This document shows positions 35,034 through 42,795 of a DNA stretch of 64,000 nucleotides, piece by piece. A program made the position numbers and the translations under genes. A model generated the notes under the pieces. It did not search any database and was not told where the DNA came from. It saw nothing but the letters and a program-made list of their open reading frames with translations. Position 1 is the stretch's first letter; each line of letters starts with the position of its first letter. Source of the stretch: Roseivivax lentus (GTDB lineage Bacteria; Pseudomonadota; Alphaproteobacteria; Rhodobacterales; Rhodobacteraceae); assembly GCF_900156805.1 (NCBI RefSeq), contig NZ_FTOQ01000008.1, positions 62,001-126,000 of the forward strand. Reading direction: 5' to 3'.

Positions 35034-35713
35034 CGGCCGTTCTATTCGCTAGAACCTTAGATGAGTTTTGTGCAACATGTCTCCGAGAGGGGCTGGCGAT
35101 AAATATTTCGTCTCACGTAGTGCGTAAAGTTGGCTCAGGGAGATACTCAGTAAAATGGACGCCGCTGCGGTCACGCGAGTTCAGACGGGTTCCAGATCTT
35201 GATCTTCAAGAATACTTGGAATGCTTACGCTGTGGTGATTTCTCACTCCTACTGGCGGATGGAGGCCTATTACAGGTCGCAGCTAATTTCGAAAGAAATG
35301 AGATTGTCGAAAGTCGATACTACTACATCCCCTGTCCAATTGAATTTGATCTAGCTGAACTCAATGCTGGAGGCGAACTATACCCCCTAGAGGACTTCAT
35401 TGACGAACTCACAACCGACGAATTGAAGGCAAGACTACGTATACGTGCACCGTTCAGGTTCGAACTTGATCCTGCGCAGGAGGATTTGATGCACCCAAAA
35501 AATCATGTACATGTCGGACCTTCAACGTCTCGTATTCCTGTAGCCCTTTCGGTTTGTTGGAATGCTTTTTCTCGTTTTATCTTTAAAAATTTCTATCCTG
35601 AGGACTTTCCCAGGGTCGAGAGAATGCTTCAACATCCCGTTCCATATCGGAACAATACTCTATCGGACGAGGACGCCTATGAGCTGCACATGTCATTCAG
35701 AGTATCGGAATAA
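35030..35713 (+). CDS. DUF2290-like protein coupled to the helicase
   Basis: A 227-residue soluble protein. The C-terminal half fits DUF2290 as I know it: RAPFRFELDPAQEDLMHPKN, then H159-V-H161-VG, then TSRIPVALSVCWNAFSRFIFKNFYPEDF. The conserved His cluster (H155, H159, H161) could be a metal or catalytic site. The N-terminal half (RTLDEFCATCLREGLAINIS, RYYYIPCPIEFDL) is uncharacterised. Its ATG overlaps the helicase stop, which implies a functional pair. DUF2290 genes occur in restriction-like and accessory regions, so a defence role is plausible; function is not established. Confidence 0.75.
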   Translation: MTAVLFARTLDEFCATCLREGLAINISSHVVRKVGSGRYSVKWTPLRSREFRRVPDLDLQEYLECLRCGDFSLLLADGGLLQVAANFERNEIVESRYYYIPCPIEFDLAELNAGGELYPLEDFIDELTTDELKARLRIRAPFRFELDPAQEDLMHPKNHVHVGPSTSRIPVALSVCWNAFSRFIFKNFYPEDFPRVERMLQHPVPYRNNTLSDEDAYELHMSFRVSE

Positions 35714-35739
35714 TATGTCTATCAAGATAGCAAGGAGTA

Positions 35740-35868
35740 ATGGCTGGCAAAGTCAACGCCACAGGGGAAATCGTGCCTTTTGAAGCCAAACAGATTGAAT
35801 GGTCTGTGTTTTTTGAAGGGATGACAGTCAGCGGATCATCGCGTGAATCCATTGAGGCAGAGCCATAG
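35740..35868 (+). CDS. Possible small protein (42 residues)
   Basis: The frame MAGKVNATGEIVPFEAKQIE... ends at TAG 35866 and is preceded at ideal spacing by AAGGAG (35732-35737). It lies 26 bp after the DUF2290 gene on the same strand. No homology is recognised. It could be a third member of the unit or a truncated gene: the frame continues past the stop with a sensible-looking segment (VRGFGRQLVELQIRLAVLDD). Confidence 0.4.
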   Translation: MAGKVNATGEIVPFEAKQIEWSVFFEGMTVSGSSRESIEAEP

Positions 35869-36089
35869 GTGCGCGGCTTCGGTCGTCAGCTCGTCGAACT
35901 ACAGATCCGCCTCGCCGTGCTGGACGACAACACGGCGCTCGCCATACCCGTCACGGAGAGCGTGGGTTAAGGGTCCAGAGGAGGGTGAGTCCGGAGTTTA
36001 CTCTGCTTGCGCAACAAAGCCAGTGCGTACGAGGCCATTGGAAGCATATAAAATATAATATTATCAACATGTTGATATACTATTACTGC

Positions 36090-36485
36090 GTCCCTCAATT
36101 CTTACGAACCGTCCCTCACTTCTTTCGATACGCAGCTAGACAGCTTCTCAATAGTGGACGAAGAAAAGCGGAAATCGAAACTTATTAGTTCGCTGCAAAG
36201 TCTTGGTAGCGCCTTTAAAACGTAATTAAATCAATAATTTACCTAACCACTCCCTTAGCGTCCCTCACTTCCTTAGTAACGCCCCCACGCCTTAAGAGAT
36301 GCAGCTGGACAGGACTTGAAGAAAAAACGAGAGTGAAGGACGGTGCCGCTTGCCGTCCCTCAAAAACCGGGCTCCGTCCCTCACTTGTCACTATAAATTA
36401 CGTCCCTCTTTCGGGAACAGGAAAAATGAACCACGCAAACCACTGTTTTAAAAGGGGTTTTACAAGCGTCCCTCATGTGAGGGAC
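36090..36485. repeat. Iteron cluster GTCCCTCA next to attR
   Basis: GTCCCTCA occurs at 36090, 36111, 36260, 36355, 36376, (one mismatch) 36402 and 36468, and inverted at 36478-36485 so that the last two form GTCCCTCA-TG-TGAGGGAC. Two longer imperfect repeats accompany them: a GCAGCTRGACAG box follows the copies at 36111 and 36260. The DNA is AT-rich and gene-free from 35869 to 36509. It suits arm-type sites for Int/Xis or origin iterons. Confidence 0.8.
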
Positions 36486-36509
36486 AGAATGGCTATCTTG
36501 AGTAGTAGA

Positions 36510-36554
36510 TTGCCAAGGTAAGGGTCGGGCGTTCGAATCGCCTCGCCCGCTCCA
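36510..36554 (+). repeat. attR: right 45-bp direct repeat (tRNA-Gly 3' half remnant)
   Basis: Identical to 28764-28808; only the tRNA 3' half is present. The 316-bp stretch that follows to 36870 holds no clear gene. It has an inverted TCCCTCA / TGAGGGA pair at 36684-36716 reminiscent of the iteron motif. Confidence 0.9.
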
Positions 36555-36870
36555 TCGGACCCACCGCAGGACGCCCGGAACGGCGTCTCATCCCAGACAT
36601 GATTCTTGTTGTACGCCATGTCTTTGGACCTGGCCCGCAATGCCTTTGGCGCCCGGCAACCGAACAGAAATCCGGTCGGTTCATCCCTCAGGCAGCCTTG
36701 CGAATTGCGTGAGGGAGGCGGACCGCTCCGACCCGATTATTCCAAAACATCACCGCACCGAAATCGACGCCCAAGTCAGCGACTGCGTGCGGCAAGACAA
36801 AGCGACCCGTTCTGCCATTGCATTCCGCGGCCTTCCTGCCCCTGATGAACAGCAAACGAAGGGAGCAGTC

Positions 36871-37185
36871 ATGCTGGAGATACGCCCGAATTGCGAGTGG
36901 TGCGACAAGGACCTGCCACCCGATGCGCCCGATGCACGCATCTGCAGTTATGAATGCACGTATTGCGCCAAATGCGTGGAGGATGTCCTGCACAACGTCT
37001 GCGCGACCTGTGGAGGCGGCTTCGTGCAGCGACCAATCCGACCGCGCTCGTCGAACCGGACGGGTGTGAACACCGGATTGGACAGTCACCCGGCAAGGAC
37101 GGACCGGGTTCTTTCGAGATGGTCCCGCGACGACGTCGACGAAATCAGCCTGCGCTTGAGAGAGGTTCCCGCGTCGGAGAGATAA
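36871..37185 (+). CDS. DUF1272 zinc-ribbon-like protein
   Basis: A 104-residue protein whose first 60 residues carry DUF1272 (MLEIRPNCEWCDKDLPPDAP, ICSYECTYCAKCVEDVLHNVCATCGGGF). Its eight cysteines in CxxC-type pairs imply two structural zinc sites. The C-terminal 45 residues are variable and basic. A GGGAGC lies 7 bp before the ATG. Function is unknown; such proteins are widespread and cytoplasmic. It lies just outside the island's right end. Confidence 0.87.
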   Translation: MLEIRPNCEWCDKDLPPDAPDARICSYECTYCAKCVEDVLHNVCATCGGGFVQRPIRPRSSNRTGVNTGLDSHPARTDRVLSRWSRDDVDEISLRLREVPASER

Positions 37186-37311
37186 TCGCGAAGAAAGCGC
37201 GTCCCTTTCGCGCGGCTTTCGTTGATCTTGGCGCTCTCCTGACATCCCCAAAGCGCGGAGCGTGCCAATGCTCACAGGTTTCCGTCTCGGGCGATTACGA
37301 CCGTTTCGGTC

Positions 37312-37548
37312 TCAAAACACCTTGAAGGTCAGCGTCGTCAGCGACCGTTCGATCCCCGGGATCACCAGCAGGTTCTCGTTGATGAACTTGCCCACGTCCT
37401 CACCCTCGGGGACGTAGAGCTTCATCAGAAGGTCATACTCCCCCGAGGTCGAATAAAGCTCCGAATGCAGCTCGCGCAGCGCAATCTTCTCGGCCACGTC
37501 ATAGGTTTTGCCGGGGGTGCAGCGGATCTGGATGAACAGGGCGCTCAT
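37312..37548 (-). CDS. Stand-alone Lrp/AsnC ligand-binding (RAM) domain protein
   Basis: A 78-residue protein equal to the C-terminal effector-binding domain of Lrp/AsnC regulators ([20 protein letters not shown] ... [16 protein letters not shown] ... [17 protein letters not shown]), with no helix-turn-helix. Such SraA-like proteins bind amino acids as oligomers and may modulate full-length Lrp proteins. It is divergent from hisB, 135 bp apart, so a link to amino-acid supply is possible but unproven. Confidence 0.88.
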   Translation of the reverse strand: MSALFIQIRCTPGKTYDVAEKIALRELHSELYSTSGEYDLLMKLYVPEGEDVGKFINENLLVIPGIERSLTTLTFKVF

Positions 37549-37683
37549 GGTCTCTCCTCGGGCTCGCGGGACGTCTCCAAGCTGGCACGGAAGTCACGGG
37601 CGCACAATGGCCCCGGACCCGCCCTTTTCCTCGCGCGACGCCGCGCCTATAAGCGCCCCGAACACCCCCGAAGGATGCCCGAG

Positions 37684-38271
37684 ATGCGCCGCGCCGAGAT
37701 CACCCGCAAGACCGCCGAGACGGACATCACCGTCACGCTCGACCTCGATGGCAGCGGAACGTACGACAACCAGACGGGCGTGGGCTTCTTCGACCACATG
37801 CTCGACCAGCTGGCGCGCCACGCGCTGATCGACATGACAGTGCGCTGCGCGGGCGATCTGCACATCGACGATCACCACAGCGTCGAGGATGTGGGCATCG
37901 CCCTCGGCCAGGCGCTCACGCAAGCCATGGGCGACAAGCGCGGCATCCGCCGCTACGGGTCCTGCCTGCTGCCCATGGACGACGCGCTGGTGCGCGCGGC
38001 CCTCGATCTCTCGGGCCGGCCCTTCCTTGCCTGGAACGTGGACATGCCCACCGCCAAGATCGGCACTTTCGACACCGAGCTCGTGCGCGAATTCTTCCAG
38101 GCGTTCTCGACCCATGGCGGCATCACGCTGCATGTGGACGCGCTTGCCGGGATCAACAGCCACCACATCGCCGAGGCGGCGTTCAAATCCGTGGCCCGCG
38201 CCCTGCGCGACGCGCTCGAGACCGATCTTCGCAAATCCGACGCCATTCCCTCGACCAAAGGAGCGCTCTGA
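37684..38271 (+). CDS. hisB: Imidazoleglycerol-phosphate dehydratase
   Basis: A 195-residue monofunctional enzyme for step 6 of histidine synthesis. Repeated metal-binding motifs [26 protein letters not shown] and [18 protein letters not shown] are intact. ATG 37684 is chosen because AAGGA (37671-37675) lies 8 bp before it; the ATG at 37675 would overlap that site. Two bases separate its stop from hisH. Confidence 0.96.
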   Translation: MRRAEITRKTAETDITVTLDLDGSGTYDNQTGVGFFDHMLDQLARHALIDMTVRCAGDLHIDDHHSVEDVGIALGQALTQAMGDKRGIRRYGSCLLPMDDALVRAALDLSGRPFLAWNVDMPTAKIGTFDTELVREFFQAFSTHGGITLHVDALAGINSHHIAEAAFKSVARALRDALETDLRKSDAIPSTKGAL

Positions 38272-38273
38272 GC

Positions 38274-38912
38274 ATGCTCACGGCGATCATCGACTACGAA
38301 TCCGGCAACCTGCATTCCGCCGACAAGGCGTTCCAGAAGATGGCCCGCGAAGGCGCGGGCGGCGAGGTCGTCGTCACCGACAAAGCCGAGGTGGTGGCGA
38401 AAGCCGACCGCATCGTGCTGCCCGGCGACGGCGCCTTCCCGGCCTGCGCCGCGGCACTGCGCGGCAAGGACGGCGTCTACGAGGCGCTGGTCGACGCGGT
38501 GGAAAATCGCGGTCGTCCCTTCATGGGCATCTGCGTCGGCATGCAGCTCATGGCGCGCAAGGGCCACGAATATGTCGAGGCGGACGGGCTCGGTTGGATC
38601 GACGGCGAGGTGCTGAAGATCGTGCCTACCGACCCCGCGCTGAAAGTGCCGCATATGGGCTGGAACGACCTGGTGATCGAACAGGCCCACCCGGTGCTCG
38701 AAGGCGTCGAGACCGGCGATCACGCCTATTTCGTGCATTCCTACCAGATCCGCATGGCCAATCCCTCCCAGCGCATCGCCTATTGCGATTACGGCGAGGA
38801 GGTCACCGCCATCGTCGGGTCGGAAAACCGCATCGGCCTGCAATTCCACCCGGAAAAAAGCGCCGAGACCGGCCTGCGGATGATCTCCAACTTCCTTCGC
38901 TGGACCCCGTGA
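38274..38912 (+). CDS. hisH: Imidazole glycerol phosphate synthase glutamine amidotransferase subunit
   Basis: A 212-residue class I glutaminase that feeds ammonia to HisF. Nucleophile elbow GICVGMQLM, His/Glu pair in GLQFHPEKS, N-terminal IIDYESGNLHSADKA. The stop overlaps the next gene's GTG (GTGA). Confidence 0.96.
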   Translation: MLTAIIDYESGNLHSADKAFQKMAREGAGGEVVVTDKAEVVAKADRIVLPGDGAFPACAAALRGKDGVYEALVDAVENRGRPFMGICVGMQLMARKGHEYVEADGLGWIDGEVLKIVPTDPALKVPHMGWNDLVIEQAHPVLEGVETGDHAYFVHSYQIRMANPSQRIAYCDYGEEVTAIVGSENRIGLQFHPEKSAETGLRMISNFLRWTP

Positions 38913-39592
38913 GCGCGCCCCGCGCGGTCCTCTCCTGGTCCTCGGGCAAGGATTGCGCCCATGCGCTGCATGTCTGCCGCCGCGACGGGCTCGCGGAGAT
39001 CGAGGCGCTCTTCACCACGGTGACCGGCGCGGGCCGCGTCGCGATGCACGACACGCGCGCCGAGATTCTGCGCGCGCAGGCCGCAGCGCTGGAGCTGCCG
39101 CTCATCGAGGTGACGCTGCCCTGGCCCTGCCCCAACGCGGAATACGAACGCATCATGGCCGCCGAGACGGCGAAGCTCGAAGCCGCCGGGATCACCCACA
39201 TGGTCTTCGGCGATCTTTTTCTCGAGGATATCCGCGCCTATCGCGAGGCAAAGCTCGCGGGCACCGGGATCACGCCGCTCTTCCCGATCTTCGGTGCGCC
39301 CGCCGACACGCCGCGCCTCGCCCGCGAGATGATGGAAAGCGGGCTCGCGGCCCGGATCGCCACCTGCGACACTTCCCGCCTCGATGCGGCCTTCGCGGGC
39401 CGGACCTGGGATGCGGCCCTGCTGGCGGAGTTGCCCGGCACGGTCGATCCCTGCGGCGAGAATGGCGAGTTCCACACCATCGTCACCGCCAGCCCGGAAT
39501 TCCGCGCGCCGCTCACGCTGAAACACGCCCGGACCGAGATCCGCGACGGCTACGCCTATGCCGATCTGCACCCGGAAAGCGCCACCGCCTGA
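38909..39592 (+). CDS. PP-loop ATPase of the diphthine--ammonia ligase-like family
   Basis: A 227-residue protein with GTG start overlapping the hisH stop. It has the PP-loop LSWSSGKDCAHALHV, the family segments ALFTTVTGAGRVAMHD and HMVFGDLFLEDIRAYRE, and the DPCGENGEFHT signature. The eukaryotic homologue Dph6 amidates diphthine on EF2. Bacteria lack diphthamide, so the substrate here is unknown; an adenylate-forming amidation is likely. It is embedded in the his cluster and followed by a terminator. Confidence 0.85.
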   Translation: MSAPRAVLSWSSGKDCAHALHVCRRDGLAEIEALFTTVTGAGRVAMHDTRAEILRAQAAALELPLIEVTLPWPCPNAEYERIMAAETAKLEAAGITHMVFGDLFLEDIRAYREAKLAGTGITPLFPIFGAPADTPRLAREMMESGLAARIATCDTSRLDAAFAGRTWDAALLAELPGTVDPCGENGEFHTIVTASPEFRAPLTLKHARTEIRDGYAYADLHPESATA

Positions 39593-39614
39593 CGCCGCCC
39601 CGCCCCTAAACGAA

Positions 39615-39654
39615 AAGGCAGGGAAGCCACGTCCCCTGCCTTGCCTCTTTTCCA
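39615..39654 (+). terminator. Intrinsic terminator after the PP-loop gene
   Basis: AAGGCAGGG (39615-39623) pairs with CCCTGCCTT (39634-39642), followed by GCCTCTTTTC. It closes the hisB-hisH-PP-loop unit. Confidence 0.75.
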
Positions 39655-39698
39655 AATACGCAATCCGACGCCCGGGGCCCCGGGGCGCCCCCATGCGA

Positions 39699-40085
39699 TC
39701 AGTTCAACCGGCTCCAGGTCTGGCTCGAGCAGAGCAGCCCGCCCGCCACGCAACCGCGCAGTTTCAGCGTGTTGCCGCTGAGATCCATCTTGCCGAGGTA
39801 GATCTTGTCGTTCGACGGGCGCCAGACGCGGCCTTCGTACTTGCCGCCGCCCTGCGCGACCATGTTCCGCACCAGCACCTTGCCCTTGTTGGGCGAGTCG
39901 TATTCGCCCGACCCGTTGAAGGTGCGCGCGATCACGCCGCAGAGCTTGTCGCCGCAGGGCACCATCTGCACATGGGCGTAATTTCCCTCGTCGACTTCGG
40001 TTTTCCACATGCCCTCGATCGGGTCGGCGAACGCGGCGGTCGCGCTCAGCGCGAGGCCTGCAAGGGCGGTCAGAATGGCTTTCAC
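39699..40085 (-). CDS. DUF2147 secreted protein
   Basis: A 128-residue protein with a signal peptide ([23 protein letters not shown] start) and a mature DUF2147 domain: [48 protein letters not shown], and a C-terminal Cys pair. DUF2147 proteins are periplasmic, function unknown. GTG 40085 is preferred because GAGGAGGA precedes it. It lies opposite the his genes. Confidence 0.87.
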   Translation of the reverse strand: MKAILTALAGLALSATAAFADPIEGMWKTEVDEGNYAHVQMVPCGDKLCGVIARTFNGSGEYDSPNKGKVLVRNMVAQGGGKYEGRVWRPSNDKIYLGKMDLSGNTLKLRGCVAGGLLCSSQTWSRLN

Positions 40086-40221
40086 GGGTGTCCTCCTCTC
40101 CATGAGACGCGGCAATCCAGAGCGCGGCCCGCGCGGCAAATCAAGATTGACGCCGGGTCGCGTTGCATGTGCCGTTCCGTCATGTCATCTGGCAGCGGCC
40201 CAGATTTGCGGAGCGCATGCC

Positions 40222-40941
40222 ATGATCCTCTACCCCGCCATCGACCTCAAGGACGGCCAGGCCGTGCGCCTGCTGCGCGGCGACATGGAGAAATCCACCG
40301 TCTTCAACGACGATCCCGCCGCCCAGGCCCGGGCCTTCGTCGACAGCGGCTGCCAATGGCTGCACCTCGTGGACCTGAACGGCGCCTTCGCGGGCACGCC
40401 CGTGAATGCCGCGGCGGTCGAGGCGATCCTCGCCGCCTGCCCCGGCGTTCCGGCGCAGCTTGGCGGCGGCATCCGCGACATGGCCACGATCGAGGCCTGG
40501 ATCGACAAGGGGCTGGCGCGCGTGATCCTCGGCACCGTCGCGGTGGAGAACCCCGCGCTGGTGCGCGACGCCGCCCGCGCTTTCCCGGGCAAGGTGGCGG
40601 TCGGCATCGACGCGCGGGGCGGCAAGGTCGCCACCAAGGGCTGGGCCGAGGAGACCGACGTGGACGCCACCGATCTGGCGCGCAGCTTCGAGGATGCGGG
40701 CGTCGCGGCGATCATCTACACCGACATCAACCGCGACGGCGCCATGGGCGGCCCGAATATCGAGGCGACCGAGGCGCTCGCGCGCGCCGTCTCGATCCCG
40801 GTCATCGCCTCGGGCGGGGTGTCGTCGCTGGCCGATCTCGAGGCGTTGCGCGATACCGGCGTGATCGCCGGCGCGATCTCGGGCCGGGCGCTCTACGATG
40901 GCGCGCTCGATCTCGGCGCGGCGCTGAAAGCCCTGGGCTAA
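40222..40941 (+). CDS. hisA: Phosphoribosylformimino-5-aminoimidazole carboxamide ribotide isomerase
   Basis: A 239-residue TIM barrel performing step 4 of histidine synthesis. Catalytic Asp residues lie in [13 protein letters not shown] and [14 protein letters not shown]; phosphate-binding loops are QLGGGIR and ASGGVSS. The start follows GGAGCGC at proper spacing. The 134-bp gap to the convergent DUF302 gene has no gene. Confidence 0.96.
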   Translation: MILYPAIDLKDGQAVRLLRGDMEKSTVFNDDPAAQARAFVDSGCQWLHLVDLNGAFAGTPVNAAAVEAILAACPGVPAQLGGGIRDMATIEAWIDKGLARVILGTVAVENPALVRDAARAFPGKVAVGIDARGGKVATKGWAEETDVDATDLARSFEDAGVAAIIYTDINRDGAMGGPNIEATEALARAVSIPVIASGGVSSLADLEALRDTGVIAGAISGRALYDGALDLGAALKALG

Positions 40942-41075
40942 GGCGCCATCGCGACCCGCGCCGAAACCGGAACGCCCGAGGCTCCAGACGCAAGCCGAGG
41001 CGGGCCGAAAAACGCGATCACCGGGGGCCGCTCGGACCGCGCGCCCTCGATGACCCGGGCCAAACGCCCCGCGCC

Positions 41076-41531
41076 TCACTCCGCCACGGCCGCACCGGTC
41101 AGCTTGTCGAGCGCCCCGCTCATCATCGCCAGATACGGCGCATCGCCGGGCACCTGCAGCCCGTCCAGCATCGCCTCGGGGCTCTCATAGGCGACCCAGA
41201 CCTGCCCCGCCGCGTCCTCATAGGCCAGAACCCGCAGCGGCAGATGCACGCCCGCCCGGATGTCGTCCTGCAGCGCCGGCGTTCCGAGCTTCGGGTTGCC
41301 GAAGATCAGCAGCTCCGCCGGGGCCAGCTCCATCTCCACATTCGCGGCACCCCCCGCGTGATCGACCCGAGCGAAGATCGTGGCGCCCGCGTTCTTCACG
41401 GCGGTCTCCAGCTTGTCGATGGTCACCTCCACCGAATGCGGGCTCGGCGTCTCGATGTAATCGGCCTGCGCGGCGCCCGCGCTAAGGACGATCAGCGAAA
41501 GGGCGGCAAGGTTGGGGGCCAGGTTCGGCAT
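41076..41531 (-). CDS. DUF302 domain secreted protein
   Basis: A 151-residue protein with a signal peptide (about residues 1-23, ending AGAAQA) and one DUF302 domain (VEVTIDKLETAVKNAGATIF ... LLIFGNPKLGTPALQ ... LPLRVLAYEDAAGQVWVAYE). The fold is known from TT1751-type proteins and has no assigned function. ATG 41531 follows GGAGGAAAA, ruling out the longer frame. It is convergent with hisA. Confidence 0.88.
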   Translation of the reverse strand: MPNLAPNLAALSLIVLSAGAAQADYIETPSPHSVEVTIDKLETAVKNAGATIFARVDHAGGAANVEMELAPAELLIFGNPKLGTPALQDDIRAGVHLPLRVLAYEDAAGQVWVAYESPEAMLDGLQVPGDAPYLAMMSGALDKLTGAAVAE

Positions 41532-41713
41532 GGGTTTTCCTCCGGTCAAAAGGTGGTAACCGCCATCCTGACACGGCCGTTCCGCACATGGGCGACACTT
41601 CGGCGTGACGCGAAGGCGGCAGGCGGTTCGCCGCCGCTTCGGGCGCGCCATCCATTCTTGTGATCCGATGCCGCTTTCGGCATATCGGGAACAAGCCAGA
41701 AGGACCGAACGCG

Positions 41714-42472
41714 ATGCTGAAGACCCGGATCATTCCCTGCCTCGACGTGGCCGATGGCCGCGTGGTCAAGGGCGTCAATTTCGTCGACCTGCGCGATGCG
41801 GGCGACCCCGTCGATGCGGCCCGCGCCTATGACGAGGCGGGCGCCGACGAGATCTGCTTTCTCGACATCACCGCCAGCCACGAAGACCGCGACACGATGC
41901 TCGACGTGGTCACCCGCACCGCGGAGCAATGCTTCATCCCGCTCACGGTAGGCGGCGGCGTCCGCTCGGTCGCCGATGTGCGCAACCTGCTGCTCGCGGG
42001 TGCCGACAAGGTCAGCTTCAACTCCGCCGCCGTCGCCAATCCCGACGTGGTCTCCGAAGCCGCCGACCAGTTCGGCAGCCAGTGCATCGTCGTCGCCATC
42101 GACGCGAAATCCGTGGGCGAGAACAAGTGGGAGATCTTCACCCATGGCGGGCGGCGCGAAACCGGCATCGACGCCATCGACTTCGCGCTCACCATGCAGG
42201 CCAAGGGCGCGGGCGAGATCCTGCTGACCTCGATGGACAAGGACGGCACGCGCTCGGGCTTCAACATCCCGCTAACCCGCGCCATTTCGAACGCGGTGAC
42301 GATTCCGGTGATCGCCTCGGGCGGCGTCGGCACGCTCGACCACCTCGTCGAGGGCGTGACCGAAGGCGGGGCCTCGGCGGTGCTCGCCGCCTCAATCTTC
42401 CATTTCGGCGATTACACGATCGGCGAGGCCAAGGATTACATGGCCGAACACGGCATCGCGGTGCGCCGATGA
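41714..42472 (+). CDS. hisF: Imidazole glycerol phosphate synthase cyclase subunit
   Basis: A 252-residue TIM barrel that condenses PRFAR with HisH-derived ammonia. Catalytic Asp in [18 protein letters not shown] and [14 protein letters not shown]; phosphate loops VGGGVRS and ASGGVGT. The stop overlaps the hisE ATG (ATGA). Confidence 0.97.
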   Translation: MLKTRIIPCLDVADGRVVKGVNFVDLRDAGDPVDAARAYDEAGADEICFLDITASHEDRDTMLDVVTRTAEQCFIPLTVGGGVRSVADVRNLLLAGADKVSFNSAAVANPDVVSEAADQFGSQCIVVAIDAKSVGENKWEIFTHGGRRETGIDAIDFALTMQAKGAGEILLTSMDKDGTRSGFNIPLTRAISNAVTIPVIASGGVGTLDHLVEGVTEGGASAVLAASIFHFGDYTIGEAKDYMAEHGIAVRR

Positions 42473-42789
42473 CCATGACCCTCGAAGAGCTGGCCAAGAC
42501 CGTGGCCAAGCGCGCCAAGGCCGATCCCGAGGACAGCTGGACCGCGCGGCTCATCGCCAAGGGCCCCGAGAAATGCGCCGAGAAATTCGGCGAAGAGGCC
42601 ATCGAGGCGATCATCGAGGCCGCCAAGGGCAACCGCGCCGGGCTGACCGCGGAAGCCGCCGACGTACTCTTCCACTTCCTCGTGATGCTGGAGGCCCGCA
42701 AGGTGCCGCTGTCGGACGTGATGGACGAACTGGCCAAGCGGCAGAAACGCTCGGGCCTTGCCGAGAAGGCCGCCCGCAAGGGCCTCTGA
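42469..42789 (+). CDS. hisE: Phosphoribosyl-ATP pyrophosphatase
   Basis: A 106-residue all-helical MazG-like enzyme for step 2 of histidine synthesis. The motif [18 protein letters not shown] holds the metal-binding Glu cluster, and [18 protein letters not shown] the conserved Asp. It is monofunctional, not fused to HisI. The next gene follows after 6 bp. Confidence 0.95.
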   Translation: MTMTLEELAKTVAKRAKADPEDSWTARLIAKGPEKCAEKFGEEAIEAIIEAAKGNRAGLTAEAADVLFHFLVMLEARKVPLSDVMDELAKRQKRSGLAEKAARKGL

Positions 42790-42795
42790 GGCGGG

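Larger units (their letters stand above)
28764..36554. mobile_element. Integrative genomic island in tRNA-Gly
   Basis: A 7.8-kb, visibly AT-rich region bounded by a 45-bp direct repeat (28764-28808 and 36510-36554). The repeat starts in the anticodon loop and ends with the tRNA CCA, as expected for tyrosine-integrase insertion into a tRNA. It carries an integrase, a second tRNA-Gly, an IS3 remnant, a membrane protein, a helicase/DUF2290 pair and iterons. There are no conjugation, replication or capsid genes, so it is either a small integrative element mobilised in trans or a decayed one. Confidence 0.88.

Noticed and set aside
35869-35970. Remnant of an HWE-type histidine kinase (VRGFGRQLVELQIRLAVLDD)
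   Set aside because: The resemblance to the GFG..LI segment is too short, and no other kinase box is visible.
36090-36485. Possible CRISPR array or CRISPR remnant
   Set aside because: Repeats are only 8 bp and irregularly spaced (14 to 150 bp), so they fit protein-binding iterons.
36333-36521. 62-codon ORF running into attR
   Set aside because: It spans the iterons and ends in the tRNA remnant; coding sense is unlikely.
36684-36716. TCCCTCA / TGAGGGA inverted pair beyond attR as an extension of the iteron array
   Set aside because: It lies outside the 45-bp repeat and lacks the leading G of the iteron; chance similarity is likely.
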